The notes under the pieces are model-generated. The model worked only from the letters and a program-made list of their open reading frames with translations. It was not told the DNA's origin and made no database searches. From Salinarchaeum sp. IM2453 (GTDB lineage: Archaea > Halobacteriota > Halobacteria > Halobacteriales > Salinarchaeaceae): DNA of 64,000 nt. Positions 44,026 to 53,808 of the stretch are shown here, piece by piece. The translations under genes were made by a program, and so were the position numbers. Each line of letters starts with the position of its first letter. Positions within the stretch are counted from its first letter, which is position 1. The stretch lies in contig NZ_CP081183.1 in assembly GCF_019693215.1 (NCBI RefSeq), forward strand, positions 995,226-1,059,225. Direction: 5' to 3'.

Positions 44026-45165
44026 ATGTCTGACCTTGAGACAGCCGAGACTGAATCCGAACTAAGTCTCTTCAAATATGATCATCTTGCACAGCTTCCT
44101 GAAGAGTATCAATCTTTGTCACAAGAAGAACGCCACAACCGTATCCAATCAGCATTAGACGGATTAGGTGATGACGTAGTCGTTCTTGGTCATAATTATC
44201 AACGCCAAGAAATCGTTGAACACGCTGATTTTGTTGGCGACTCCTATGAACTATCGAAGAAGGCAGCCTCAGCTGATGCCCCATATGTTGTGTTTTGTGG
44301 CGTTACTTTCATGGCTGAATCAGCAGATATTATCACTGATGACAGTCAGAATGTTCTGTTACCATCCATTGAAGCTTCCTGTCCAATGGCTGGGATGGCT
44401 GAAGCAATACAGGTTGATGCTGCTTGGGAACAACTTGCCGCCGCTGCTCCGGAACGGAATATCATTCCAATCACTTACATGAATTCCTATGCTGATCTAA
44501 AAGCATTTACAGCCGAAAACGGCGGTGCTGTGTGTACCTCATCAAACGCGAAAAATGTCTTTGAATGGGCTCTCTCAAAAGGGGATGCAGTTCTGTTTAT
44601 GCCAGATAAACACCTCGGACGTAATACAGCCTATCAGTTAGGACTAGAAGAGGAAATTACTGTCTTCGACCCATGGAACCCGGAAGCGACAGATATGTCC
44701 GAACTGGCATCCGCCAAAATTATTCTCTGGGACGGTTATTGCCAAGTCCATGACCGATTTCAAGCCAAACACATAGCTGAAGTCCGTGAGAAACACCCTA
44801 ATGCACAGGTTGTTGTTCATCCTGAATGTCGTCGTGAGGTTGTTGAAGCAGCCGACGTTGTTGGGTCGACTAGCACTATTCGGAATACTGTTAGCACTGC
44901 AGATCCGGGCGAAACGTGGGCTATCGGAACAGAGGTTCATCTCGCTAAGCATCTAGATCGATGGCATTCAGACGTTAATGTCGTGCCACTTTGTGGCGAT
45001 GCCTGCATGGATTGTAATGCTATGCGCCAGATCGATCCCAACTATCTGACGTGGATTCTTGAGGAATTACAGCAAGACACTGTACACAATGTCATTGATG
45101 TTCCAAAAGATACCTCAAACGAAGCGGAATTGGCGCTTGACCGGATGCTTGAACTAACTGGGTAA
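44026..45165 (+). CDS. nadA: Quinolinate synthase A
   Basis: Iron-sulfur enzyme condensing iminoaspartate with dihydroxyacetone phosphate to quinolinate. It has 379 residues: VVVLGHNYQRQEIVEHADFVGDSYELS, cluster ligands probably from the Cys in VVFCGV, GAVCTSS and PLCGDACMDCNAM, and the HPECRREVV block. First gene of the nadA-nadB-nadC operon, with 7 bases before nadB. ATG at 44026. Confidence 0.97.
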   Translation: MSDLETAETESELSLFKYDHLAQLPEEYQSLSQEERHNRIQSALDGLGDDVVVLGHNYQRQEIVEHADFVGDSYELSKKAASADAPYVVFCGVTFMAESADIITDDSQNVLLPSIEASCPMAGMAEAIQVDAAWEQLAAAAPERNIIPITYMNSYADLKAFTAENGGAVCTSSNAKNVFEWALSKGDAVLFMPDKHLGRNTAYQLGLEEEITVFDPWNPEATDMSELASAKIILWDGYCQVHDRFQAKHIAEVREKHPNAQVVVHPECRREVVEAADVVGSTSTIRNTVSTADPGETWAIGTEVHLAKHLDRWHSDVNVVPLCGDACMDCNAMRQIDPNYLTWILEELQQDTVHNVIDVPKDTSNEAELALDRMLELTG

Positions 45166-45172
45166 GCTAAAC

Positions 45173-46672
45173 ATGAGCACAACTGAATCAACGAACGTCC
45201 TTGTTATAGGTAGCGGAATCGCTGGTTGCGCAGCCGCACTTAGTGCGGCGCGTAACGGAGATAATGTGGCTCTTGTAACTAAGGCTACTCACGCTGATGA
45301 AACTTCGACCGGCTGGGCGCAAGGCGGAATTGCGACCACCCGACATGATGCAGATCAATTTAAGCAAGATATCATCGATGCCAGTGACAACACTGCCGAT
45401 CCAAATGCTGTCGACATCTTGGTTAATGAAGCTCCGAGCGTGATCGAAGATGTCTTGATCGAAACTCTTGATGTGCCGTTCGATAAGGAGAACGACGAGT
45501 TTGCATATGGACAGGAAGCAGCCCACTCTACTCGACGCATCCTGCACGTTGGAGCCTCCACCGGAAAACACATTCTTCGTCCATTTTTTGAATATCTTCA
45601 AAACCACCAATCCGTGCGCATCTACGACGATAGTACAGCACTAGAGTTGATCACTGAACATGACACTGTACATGGGGCAATAGTTGAGGACTCAAACACA
45701 TCCCGAGTCATATTTGCAGGTAATACGATTCTTGCAACCGGTGGGATCGGGACTCTTTATCCGTACTCCACAAACCCTTCAGCTGCTACTGGCGATGGTA
45801 TTGGTATGGCTTCGCTTGTCGGTGCTCAAACTGCGGATATGGCTTTTGTCCAGTTTCACCCTACCGCCTATGCAGCTGATGATCCTGACGAGTTATTTTT
45901 GATCAGTGAAGCTGTCCGCGGTGAAGGTGCTGTTCTACGAAATGGAAACGATGTACGATTTATGCCTGATTATCATGTAGATGCTGAACTTGCTCCTCGT
46001 GATGTCGTTGCCCGAGCTGTTTCAAGCGAACGTTCACAGACTGGAACAGTTTACCTTGATGTCTCGTCTTTTGATTTTGAGTCGACGTTTCCTGACTTAG
46101 CAGCAAAGTGTGAGCAACACGATGTTGATATTGATGCTGGTATTCCTGTTGCTCCCGCCCAACACTTCCTCTGCGGAGGTGTTGTAGTTGACACCCATGG
46201 ACGAACAACTGTTGATGGACTATACGCTGTTGGTGAATGTGCCCGTACCGGAGTACATGGCGCTAACCGCCTTGCCTCTACTGGGTTACTTGAAGGTCTT
46301 GTTTGGGGCGTTCGAGCAGGCAATGATGCTGCCGGTAAATCAGCTACTGCCGTTGAAACACCTGACGTAACGACCATTGACCCCCAACTACCAGATCAGT
46401 TTACTGATGCCAAGTTTAAGCGTATTCAGCAGATAGTGGGTAGGTCTGCCGGGATCACGCGTACACGTGATGATCTACAGAACGCCCAGGCAGAGCTTCG
46501 TCGAATCAAAGGAGAAATTGATGCTTACGCACGCACACGGACCTCTCGATCACTGTATGAACTTCGAAATGCCGCCGTGACAGCTCTACTTATCACGCAG
46601 GCAGCCAGTGAAACTGATTCGGTTGGCTGTCATCAACTTGTTGAATCTGCAGATCCTGCGCCTCAAATGTGA
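45173..46672 (+). CDS. nadB: L-aspartate oxidase
   Basis: FAD enzyme that oxidises aspartate to iminoaspartate for nadA. N-terminal dinucleotide motif VLVIGSGIAGCAAALSAA, the GWAQGGIA loop, HVGASTGKHI, AQHFLCGGVVVD and the ANRLASTGLLEGLVWG signature. A C-terminal helical domain completes the 499 residues. It overlaps nadC by four bases, supporting translational coupling. Confidence 0.96.
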   Translation: MSTTESTNVLVIGSGIAGCAAALSAARNGDNVALVTKATHADETSTGWAQGGIATTRHDADQFKQDIIDASDNTADPNAVDILVNEAPSVIEDVLIETLDVPFDKENDEFAYGQEAAHSTRRILHVGASTGKHILRPFFEYLQNHQSVRIYDDSTALELITEHDTVHGAIVEDSNTSRVIFAGNTILATGGIGTLYPYSTNPSAATGDGIGMASLVGAQTADMAFVQFHPTAYAADDPDELFLISEAVRGEGAVLRNGNDVRFMPDYHVDAELAPRDVVARAVSSERSQTGTVYLDVSSFDFESTFPDLAAKCEQHDVDIDAGIPVAPAQHFLCGGVVVDTHGRTTVDGLYAVGECARTGVHGANRLASTGLLEGLVWGVRAGNDAAGKSATAVETPDVTTIDPQLPDQFTDAKFKRIQQIVGRSAGITRTRDDLQNAQAELRRIKGEIDAYARTRTSRSLYELRNAAVTALLITQAASETDSVGCHQLVESADPAPQM

Positions 46673-47505
46673 CTGATATGCTGATCACTGATACGCAGAT
46701 TGAACGGTGGTTACGTGAAGATCTCGGGATGAACGACGTAAATAACAAGATTTCCGGCTCTACAACCGGACAGGTCGTTGTAAAGGAATCTGGAACCATT
46801 GCTGGAGTCGACGTAGCAACCGCTGTGTTTGAATACCTTGATGCAGATGTCACCCAACATGTTTCTGATGGTGACGTTGTTGATGAGGGTGATGTCGTTG
46901 TGACTGTTGAAGGGGTCATATCAGCCCTGCTTCGTGCTGAACGGGTTGCACTTAATCTCCTCGGTCACGCTTCTGGGATTGCCACAAAAACCAGCAAAGC
47001 TGTCTGTCGTGCTCGCGAACATAACCCGGATATCACAATTGCAGCAACCCGCAAAACGACGCCTGGACTGCGTGAAATTGAGAAGCATGCTGTTGTGGCT
47101 GGAGGAGGCGACACACACCGACTTAATCTCTCACATATGGTCATGGTCAAAGAAAACCATATCTCCGAAATGGGACTGGAACACGCTGTCGAACACTTCC
47201 AGGAGCGCACTTCATTTACAACGAAGATCGAAGTCGAGACAGAAACATATGAAGAGGCTCTGATCGCAGCTGATACTAGTGCTGATATAATTCTTCTTGA
47301 TAACTTTTCTCCAAATGAAATTGAACGTGTTGTCGAGGACACTGACCCGTCTGTTATTCTTGAAGCAAGTGGAGGAATAACGGTTGAAACTGTCGATGAA
47401 TATGCAAATACCGGCGTAGATGTTATCTCAATGGGGTCCCTTACACATAGTGTCAATTCACTTGATGTCTCTTTTTACACCGGTGATATCCCCGCGGAAT
47501 TATAG
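46669..47505 (+). CDS. nadC: Nicotinate-nucleotide pyrophosphorylase (quinolinate phosphoribosyltransferase)
   Basis: Converts quinolinate and PRPP to nicotinate mononucleotide. Conserved blocks: LLRAERVALNLLGHASGIAT, AATRKTTPGLREIEKHAVVAGGG, HRLNLSHMVMVKENH, LLDNFSPNEI and EASGGITVETV. The start GTG at 46669 overlaps the nadB stop; ATG 46678 is an alternative. It ends the nad operon. Confidence 0.97.
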   Translation: MTDMLITDTQIERWLREDLGMNDVNNKISGSTTGQVVVKESGTIAGVDVATAVFEYLDADVTQHVSDGDVVDEGDVVVTVEGVISALLRAERVALNLLGHASGIATKTSKAVCRAREHNPDITIAATRKTTPGLREIEKHAVVAGGGDTHRLNLSHMVMVKENHISEMGLEHAVEHFQERTSFTTKIEVETETYEEALIAADTSADIILLDNFSPNEIERVVEDTDPSVILEASGGITVETVDEYANTGVDVISMGSLTHSVNSLDVSFYTGDIPAEL

Positions 47506-47529
47506 TCGTTGATGTCATGACCATTTTAT

Positions 47530-48315
47530 ATGGACTTAGGTATTGAAAATAATGCAGCACTCGTTACTGCAAGTACCAGTGGCCTTGGCTTGGCAAGTGC
47601 TAAATCTTTGGTTCGTGAGGGTGCAAATGTTACTATCTGTGGTCGAACAGAGGATCGTCTGGCAACGGCAGAAGAGGAACTTCTGGCAATTGACGGTGGA
47701 GATGTCCTCGCCGTACAAGCAGATATCACACAAGATGAAGAAATCGCTGCTTTAGTTGAGGAAACTGTCGACACCTTTGGTAGTCTCGACCATGTTGTTA
47801 CGTCTGCTGGCGGCGTTCCAAGTGGACCATTCCTTGAGATGAATGATGATAACTGGTACTCTGCATATGACTTATTGGTCATGAGTCACGTCCGTGCGGT
47901 TCGAGAAGCCTATCCCTATCTTGCAGAGAGTAACTCAGGATCAATAACTGCAATCACCTCAACAAGCGTTAAGGAGGCAATTGATGGACTTATCCTTTCT
48001 AATGCTGTGCGCCGTGCTGTCATTGGAGTTATCAAGACTGTCTCTCGAGAACTTTCACCGGAAGTTCGTGCAAACGCTGTACTGCCCGCTGCACATGAGA
48101 CACCCCGTATTGAGGATCTTATTACTCAAGCCCTTGACCGTGGAGAGTATGACAATTATGGAGAAGGTCTTGATGATTGGTCAAGTGATATCCCAATGAA
48201 TAGAATTGGTGATCCAGCTGAACTTGGTGATGTCGTAGCATTCCTTTCTAGTCCTCGAGCTAGCTTTGTGAATGGGGCCTCCATACCAGTTGACGGTGGA
48301 CGAATGCGTTCCTGA
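47530..48315 (+). CDS. SDR-family oxidoreductase with altered catalytic residues
   Basis: Short-chain dehydrogenase fold, 261 residues: NAD(P)-binding TASTSGLGLASA (in place of TGxxxGxG), the DHVVTSAGG strand and PRASFVNGASIPVDGG near the end. At the active site, where YxxxK is expected, the sequence reads SNAVRRAVIG, so both Tyr and Lys are replaced (by Ser and Arg). Either the chemistry differs or the protein is a non-enzymatic binding form. It follows nadC by 24 bases on the same strand. Confidence 0.88.
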   Translation: MDLGIENNAALVTASTSGLGLASAKSLVREGANVTICGRTEDRLATAEEELLAIDGGDVLAVQADITQDEEIAALVEETVDTFGSLDHVVTSAGGVPSGPFLEMNDDNWYSAYDLLVMSHVRAVREAYPYLAESNSGSITAITSTSVKEAIDGLILSNAVRRAVIGVIKTVSRELSPEVRANAVLPAAHETPRIEDLITQALDRGEYDNYGEGLDDWSSDIPMNRIGDPAELGDVVAFLSSPRASFVNGASIPVDGGRMRS

Positions 48316-48487
48316 CTGTAGCCTCATTTGTCACGCTGATTTACTAATACTATTTGCTTATCTCCAATAACAGCACTTGTAGACTCTCTATGTCATAATC
48401 TGAATTAACTACCAAATACTCTTATACGAGAATGCCGTAGTTATATGCACCTCCCACTTGACACACACGCGGAGGCAGGAGACAGCT

Positions 48488-49414
48488 ATGACTAATTTGC
48501 AAGAGCACGCGGAGCAAGTCCGCGATCGACTAGATGATCATGTAGATCTCTCGATTGAAGAGGTCCACAACCGATTGCAAACCTTAACTGATGAATACAA
48601 GGTACCCATCGAAGAAGCACGCCGTAGCCTCATTGCACGGTATGTCGAAGAGGCGGGAATAGACCGGGCAGAATTAGATGAACAGGACTCTGTCGTTGAC
48701 ATCGGATCCATTGACTCTGCTGAAGAGTGGATTACTGTCGAGGCCAAAGTCATCGATCTCTGGGAACCACAGAGTGATGCCATTGGTCAGGTCGGCCTAT
48801 TAGGTGATGAAACAGGAACAGTTAAATTCACTAAATGGTCAAAATCCGACCTACCCACACTGGATGAAGATCAAGTTTATCGCCTTTCTAATGTTGTGAC
48901 TGACGAGTATCAGGGGCAGTATTCAGTGAAACTCAACCGAACAACAACCATCGAAACATTAGACAAAGACATTACTGTTGGTGATGGTACACAGGAAATC
49001 GAAGGTGCACTTGTTGACATCCAGTCCGGATCCGGACTTATCAAGCGATGTCCCAAAGATGACTGCACACGTGTCCTGCAAAACGGACGATGCTCAGAGC
49101 ACGGTGACGTAGACGGCGAATTTGACCTCCGTGTCAAGGCTGTCATCGATGATGGTTCTACTGCACATGAGGTCATCCTCGACAAGGAGACGACCGAAGA
49201 AATTACAGGCATCACGCTAGAGGAAGCAAAAGATATGGCAATGGATGCGCTTGACACTACGGTCGTTGTCGAAGAAATATCACAGAAAATCCTTGGCCGA
49301 TACTATCGAGTTTCAGGCCCCGTCATTGGTCGGTACCTCTTAGCTGATAATCTTGAAGCGCTTGGAAAACCAGAAACAACAGAAGATCTGCTTATTAAAG
49401 CGAGGTCGATATAA
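48488..49414 (+). CDS. rpa3: Replication protein A homologue (Rpa3 type)
   Basis: Single-stranded DNA-binding protein for replication and repair. About 308 residues: a helical N-terminal region, an OB fold (about 70-160: WITVEAKVIDLWEP, GQVGLLGDETGTVKFTKW), then a second region with a zinc finger CPKDDC...CSEH. A GGAGG-type ribosome site at 48471 supports the ATG at 48488; the frame is open from 48458. Immediately followed by its partner gene, as in the rpa3-rpap3 operons of haloarchaea. Confidence 0.9.
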   Translation: MTNLQEHAEQVRDRLDDHVDLSIEEVHNRLQTLTDEYKVPIEEARRSLIARYVEEAGIDRAELDEQDSVVDIGSIDSAEEWITVEAKVIDLWEPQSDAIGQVGLLGDETGTVKFTKWSKSDLPTLDEDQVYRLSNVVTDEYQGQYSVKLNRTTTIETLDKDITVGDGTQEIEGALVDIQSGSGLIKRCPKDDCTRVLQNGRCSEHGDVDGEFDLRVKAVIDDGSTAHEVILDKETTEEITGITLEEAKDMAMDALDTTVVVEEISQKILGRYYRVSGPVIGRYLLADNLEALGKPETTEDLLIKARSI

Positions 49415-49416
49415 AT

Positions 49417-50010
49417 ATGAGTCAGACACCTACCCGAGAAGTTGCGCGCCGCGTATTTGCGGATGAGTTCAATAATGCAACATATACGTTCAAAGAGTCA
49501 GATGATGAACGCGCACCACTTTATGCACTCCTGCCAACCGGAGCCCGCGCAAATCGTGTCTTCATTGTTGGTACATTAACCGAAAAAGAGGATGTTGGTG
49601 ATGAAAGCGAATACTGGCGAGGGCGAATTGTTGATCCGACAGGCGCATTCTATGTCTACGCCGGTCAGTATCAGCCTGATGCTGCATCGATGCTCCGAAA
49701 CTTAGAGCCACCTGAGTATATTGCCGTCTCTGGTAAACCCCGTACGTATGAGACTGACGAGGGGCAAGTCAATGTTTCTGTCCGACCAGAGTCAATTACC
49801 GTTGTTTCAGAATCTGTTCGTGATCGATGGATTGCCGAAACAGCGGAACAAACACTCGATCGAATCACATCATTCGATCCTGATGTCGATGAGTATGCGA
49901 AACTCGCAGTAGATCACTACGGTAACGACCTCAGTGCGCACAAAGATACAGTTATCACGGCGCTTGAGGATCTTGAATCCGCACAAGAACAAGTGCAACC
50001 CTCTGAGTGA
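49417..50010 (+). CDS. rpap3: RPA-associated protein (RpaP3 type)
   Basis: A 197-residue OB-fold protein that in haloarchaea is co-expressed with and binds the cognate RPA (COG3390). Visible are NRVFIVGTLTEKEDV, YWRGRIVDPTGAFYVYAGQYQPDAA and a C-terminal helical region. It starts two bases after rpa3 stops. A hairpin terminator overlaps its stop codon. Confidence 0.9.
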   Translation: MSQTPTREVARRVFADEFNNATYTFKESDDERAPLYALLPTGARANRVFIVGTLTEKEDVGDESEYWRGRIVDPTGAFYVYAGQYQPDAASMLRNLEPPEYIAVSGKPRTYETDEGQVNVSVRPESITVVSESVRDRWIAETAEQTLDRITSFDPDVDEYAKLAVDHYGNDLSAHKDTVITALEDLESAQEQVQPSE

Positions 50011-50031
50011 CCTGCTCCTGGATCAGGTCAC
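50007..50031 (+). terminator. Hairpin at the end of the rpa3-rpap3 operon
   Basis: GTGACCTG, 9-base loop, CAGGTCAC: a perfect 8-base stem that includes the rpap3 stop codon TGA. No T-run follows, so termination efficiency is uncertain. Confidence 0.5.
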
Positions 50032-50242
50032 GAGAAACTCGGATTCCTATCTCTGTAGAGCGTTTCATGCAATGACTCATCAAAGAGTATACCATCTATT
50101 ACGAAGCTCCGATGTATCGGCGGGCAGAATATGCCTCCCAAGTTTTGATCCCACAGAATGGTAAAGTGATCGTAGGCATCATATCGACATAATTCTCTAC
50201 CGGTTCTTTTAGGTATCTTTGTGACTGTTGTACACACGCTTT

Positions 50243-51169
50243 ATGGTCCCTCATCGACCGGATATCTCGGACCCAGACCTCCTTCAGCAAGCGATTGATG
50301 AGTTATCGAGCATATTCTATATCATCAAGCCGGATGGTAGCTTGTACTGGTGGAATGACCATCTCGCTGATGTGACTGGATACTCTGAGGCGGAGTTGGC
50401 AGACATGAAAGCAATGGAGTTTGTTCCGGAATCTGAGCGTGAACTTCTCAGGGATGCAATTGAACAAACACTTGAATCCGGTCAGATTCGTATTGAAACA
50501 TATCTTGAAACAGCTACCGGAGCACAATACCCGTATGAACTGACTGGAAAACGTCTTTCATCTAGCGAACGTGATTTTATTGGTCTGGTTGGTACTGGAC
50601 GCGATATCTCTAACCGGCATTATGAGAAATCAGTACAAGATATTCAAACGCCAATACAGTCAGCAACCAAAGCAGGAGCCATTAGCACATGGAACTGGTA
50701 TGTTCCTATCGATCGGTTTATTGCAGATGCAGAATTTGCGCGGCTGTTTGGGATTGATCCAGAAAAAGCTCGCCATGGGATTCCACTTGATGACGTTACT
50801 GCTCGTATACATGAGGATGATATAGAAGATATCAGAGAAGCAATCAACACAGCTATAAATAATTGCGGTAGCTATGAAGAAGAATACAGAGTGTATGCTC
50901 AGAACGATGATGTCCGGTGGGTCATGGCCCGTGGAGAAGTTAGATGTAATGATGACGGCGATCCTGTGCAATTTTCTGGTGCACTTACTGACATTACTAC
51001 TCAAAAACAATACGAGCAACAACTTGAAGCACAACGTGATGATCTTCAACTGCTGAACCAAGTCCTTCGACACGACATCCGAAATGAACTTCAACTTGTC
51101 TCTGCATATGCGGACTTCTTAGCTGACAATCTTCCTGAGGAAGACGAAAATCACAAATACGCTGAAATT
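50243..51169 (+). pseudogene. PAS histidine kinase, 5' part, split by an insertion element
   Basis: Sensor histidine kinase encoded from the ATG at 50243 (a TTG at 50228 is also open). Two PAS domains (about residues 10-115 and 145-270; the second includes EEEYRVYAQNDDVRWVMARGE and a PAC-like end) and the phospho-acceptor region NQVLRHDIRNELQLVSAYA. The reading frame is broken at AEI (51167-51169) by the TnpB-type element; the ATPase domain resumes at 52624. The frame reading on into the element to 51346 is artificial. Input signal unknown. Confidence 0.9.
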
Positions 51170-52623
51170 AGTGAACTACCCCTGCCTACTTACTCACCGC
51201 TGACGCGGGTCGTTCCTCGAGGCAGGGGCTTCCTGGTTCAACGACGCGCTTTGGAGACACCTTATCGGATGGGTCCTCAGTCTCCCCAGCGAGCGCAGTC
51301 TCCGCAGGCGCTGATTCGGCCATGTCCTGACCTACTGTCTGCATAGGTGCTTCCACTCCAAGTTGCTCCAACCCCAGACGTTTGATTTCGAGTGCTGAAT
51401 TATAATCCCGATCAACTTCAAAATTACACGCCGGACAAGAATGTTCACGTACCCATAATGGCTTGTCCGTCTCACAGCCACATTGTGAACAGCGTTTCGT
51501 CGTGCCTTCCGGTGGCACTTCAATCACGTGACACCCGTTTTTCTTCCCATGGCGTTTGAATGCTTGAATCGTTTGCCGCCATGACATCGATGCAATGTTC
51601 CGACTGGTCCCATCATCTTCTGCCATCGCTTTCACGTCTAAATCTTCGAGAAAGACTGCATCATACTCCATCGTGTATTCGTGAGCAAGTTTCTCTCGGT
51701 AGTCTTCACGCCGGTTGTGCAACCGGTCGTACGCTTGAGCGAGTTGCTGTCGGGCTTGCTCCCAGTTGTTTGAGCCGTGCTCTTTGCGGGAGAGATTCCA
51801 ATGGCGACGTTCAATACGGTCACAGTCACGCTGTTCGTTAAGTGATTCGAACGACCGACCGTCTGAGTCGTGAATGAACGTTGTGATGCCGAGATCAATC
51901 CCAACTGTCTCTTCTGGTTCAATACCTTCGACAGGCGGTTTCTCCGGATATTCTGGGTCGTACTCGACAACGATGCTGACGGACCAGTCACCGGTTTTTT
52001 CTTTTTTCAGGATGATTTGTGTAATCTCGCCGTCGTCGGGGAGTGGGCGGTGGTAGGTGAGATGAAAGTCACCAACTTTGGAGAAGTTCACGATTGCGTG
52101 GTCAGTCCGGTCCGTGTTATGATCCACGTCGAAACCGGACTGGTTGTACACAATGCTGCGGAACTCTTGCGGGGCTTTCCATTTCAACCGGCCAACCTCA
52201 TACCCTCGGTCTTGGAGTGATTCAAGCACGCTTTCGCTTTGCTTGATACGGCGGATCGCCATTTGCAGGCACTTGGAATACACGTTTTGCCACTCTGGCC
52301 AGCGTTGTTTCCATCCATTGGGGCCGGTGAGGTTGTTCTGCAGTTCTGTATAGGATGGTTTGTTGTAGTCTGGACGGGGCCGATATTCTTGTGTGAGCGC
52401 GTGATTGTATACTTCTCGACATGTCTGAATATCGGCCCATGCAGCAGTAGCTGTCTCGGCGTCTGCCGGCGTTGCAGCGTACTTGAACGTCTCCTCAACC
52501 ACTACTGACTTATTGGGTTGACTGTCACTTGAACGTTCGGAAAATCACGGAGTGTACGGCTGTATCCCCGCCCTACTCACTCCCGTTGGTCGCTCCTTGA
52601 GGACGGGGATATAGTCTGTAAGA
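51170..52623 (-). mobile_element. TnpB-only (IS1341-type) insertion sequence inside a kinase gene
   Basis: The kinase frame stops at 51169 and resumes in frame at 52624, so the ends are fixed to within about 4 bases. Left end (by tnpB orientation) reads CTTACAGAC...CTCAAGGAGCG; right end has the CTACCCCTG...CAGGGG hairpin region at 51176-51232. No tnpA (Y1 transposase) is present, so it depends on a helper for movement. No clear target duplication, as expected for IS200/IS605-type insertion. Confidence 0.92.
51186..52502 (-). CDS. tnpB: TnpB RNA-guided nuclease (IS605 OrfB type)
   Basis: Ancestor-type relative of Cas12; cuts DNA guided by an RNA made from the element's right end. It has 438 residues from a GTG at 52502. 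RuvC acidic residues are intact: D203 in GIDLGITT, E286 in FLEDLDV and D366 in DRDYNSA. The zinc ribbon CSQC...CPAC lies at 338-359. The last 60 residues (PSDKVSPKRVVEPGSPCL) are translated from the region that would give the guide RNA scaffold. The gene appears intact and could be active. Confidence 0.93.
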   Translation of the reverse strand: MVEETFKYAATPADAETATAAWADIQTCREVYNHALTQEYRPRPDYNKPSYTELQNNLTGPNGWKQRWPEWQNVYSKCLQMAIRRIKQSESVLESLQDRGYEVGRLKWKAPQEFRSIVYNQSGFDVDHNTDRTDHAIVNFSKVGDFHLTYHRPLPDDGEITQIILKKEKTGDWSVSIVVEYDPEYPEKPPVEGIEPEETVGIDLGITTFIHDSDGRSFESLNEQRDCDRIERRHWNLSRKEHGSNNWEQARQQLAQAYDRLHNRREDYREKLAHEYTMEYDAVFLEDLDVKAMAEDDGTSRNIASMSWRQTIQAFKRHGKKNGCHVIEVPPEGTTKRCSQCGCETDKPLWVREHSCPACNFEVDRDYNSALEIKRLGLEQLGVEAPMQTVGQDMAESAPAETALAGETEDPSDKVSPKRVVEPGSPCLEERPASAVSK

Positions 52624-53145
52624 GTTAAAAATAGTGCCATCCGCGCCGTTGGTCTTACAGAAACGGCACGAGATGTGGCTGATACAATGCTTTCAACAAC
52701 GGAGGAACCAACTGAACTCCACCTTCCTTCTGTCCTTGACCAGGTTATCGATAATCTTCGAACTGCCTACTCGAATGCTGTTATCCAAACAGATGGTGGT
52801 GTCCCCGATATACACGTCAAATCTAGCGATATGCTCGATTCTGTGTTCCGAAATCTCATTTCCAATGCGGTAGAGCATAATGACAAAGAAATACCTCGTG
52901 TCAGCATTTCCACAGAATATAGTGATAGCACTGTTTTGGTTAAGATCGTCGATAATGGCCCTGGTATCCCCGATGATTGCAAAGAAACGATCTTTGAACG
53001 TGGTGAAAAAGGACTTGAAAGCTCTGGGACTGGACTTGGGTTGTATCTTGTAAAGACGCTTATAGACTCACACAATGGCAAAGTGTGGGTTGAAGATAAC
53101 GAACCAGACGGGGCTGTCTTTGTTGTACAACTTCCATGTGCCTGA
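52624..53145 (+). pseudogene. PAS histidine kinase, 3' part (ATPase domain)
   Basis: Continues the kinase frame cut at 51169: VKNSAIRAVGLTETARDVAD, then the HATPase_c domain with N box FRNLISNAVEHNDK, G1 KIVDNGPGIPDD and G2 GTGLGLYLVKTLI. All ATP-binding boxes are intact, so excision or an equivalent repair would restore the gene; as it stands no full kinase is made. Ends at 53145. Confidence 0.9.
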
Positions 53146-53149
53146 TGCT

Positions 53150-53202
53150 TTACAGCGGTAGCGAGGCAAACGCCCACAGCTGAAGCCGTGGGCGGATGTC
53201 AA
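53150..53202 (+). repeat. TTACAGCGG-type hairpin repeat after the kinase gene
   Basis: Starts 4 bases after the kinase stop in sense orientation: TTACAGCGGTAGCGAGGCAA, then a hairpin CCCACAGC-TGAA-GCCGTGGG with one mismatched pair. Fourth sense-oriented member of the family at the end of a gene. Confidence 0.6.
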
Positions 53203-53355
53203 GTATAGTGCGAAGCACATACTCACTCCGCTATTGATGGGAAAGAATCAACCTCTACGCTATGGCATTTTTTCTGTTTTCGACGTGCATCAGCAACTTA
53301 GCTGCTGATCGCTCTGGCCAAAGGAATAAAGAAATTGTGCTCCAATGTAACTTAC

Positions 53356-53793
53356 ATGAGTAATAAAAACAAGACTGTCTCGTTCCGAGTCAACCAAGAC
53401 TCATTTGAGAAACTCCGTTCCATCGCGGAAGAACGAGATCTTTCACTGTCTGCGCTTTTTCGTGATTATGTCGACATGCTCATCGCTCACGATGGCAAAG
53501 TTGAAGTCGTTCCTGAGCACGAGACAACTGTTTCTGACCGATCTGGTTCTGACGAATTTCCTCCGACAGTTGAAGTACCGACCAGCTTTGTACGTGAACA
53601 TGAGCGTCTGGAACTTGAGGCAAAACATCTCAGAGAACAACTAGATGAGTACAAAGAATACGTGACACATCTGCAAGACCGTATCGACAACGAAGAACAG
53701 AAAGATGTTATCCAATTGGAGGACCTTGACCGCGATCTCCACACGGCTGATGACGATAATGAACTTCGGCCAGACCGCTCTGACTATCGATAG
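53356..53793 (+). CDS. Ribbon-helix-helix-like protein with coiled coil
   Basis: A 145-residue protein. Residues 1-40 (KTVSFRVNQDSFEKLRSIAEERDLSLSALFRDYV) look like a CopG/Arc-type ribbon-helix-helix; residues about 85-125 form a coiled coil. The C-terminus is acidic. Likely a DNA-binding regulator, target unknown. ATG at 53356 preferred over seven upstream codons. Confidence 0.78.
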   Translation: MSNKNKTVSFRVNQDSFEKLRSIAEERDLSLSALFRDYVDMLIAHDGKVEVVPEHETTVSDRSGSDEFPPTVEVPTSFVREHERLELEAKHLREQLDEYKEYVTHLQDRIDNEEQKDVIQLEDLDRDLHTADDDNELRPDRSDYR

Positions 53794-53808
53794 TCCCCTT
53801 TCATTACG

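Noticed and set aside
50028-50237. Minus-strand frame of 69 codons divergent from the kinase gene
   Set aside because: The translated product is basic and aromatic, not the acidic composition of haloarchaeal proteins, and no motif or conserved start supports it; kept as a spacer.
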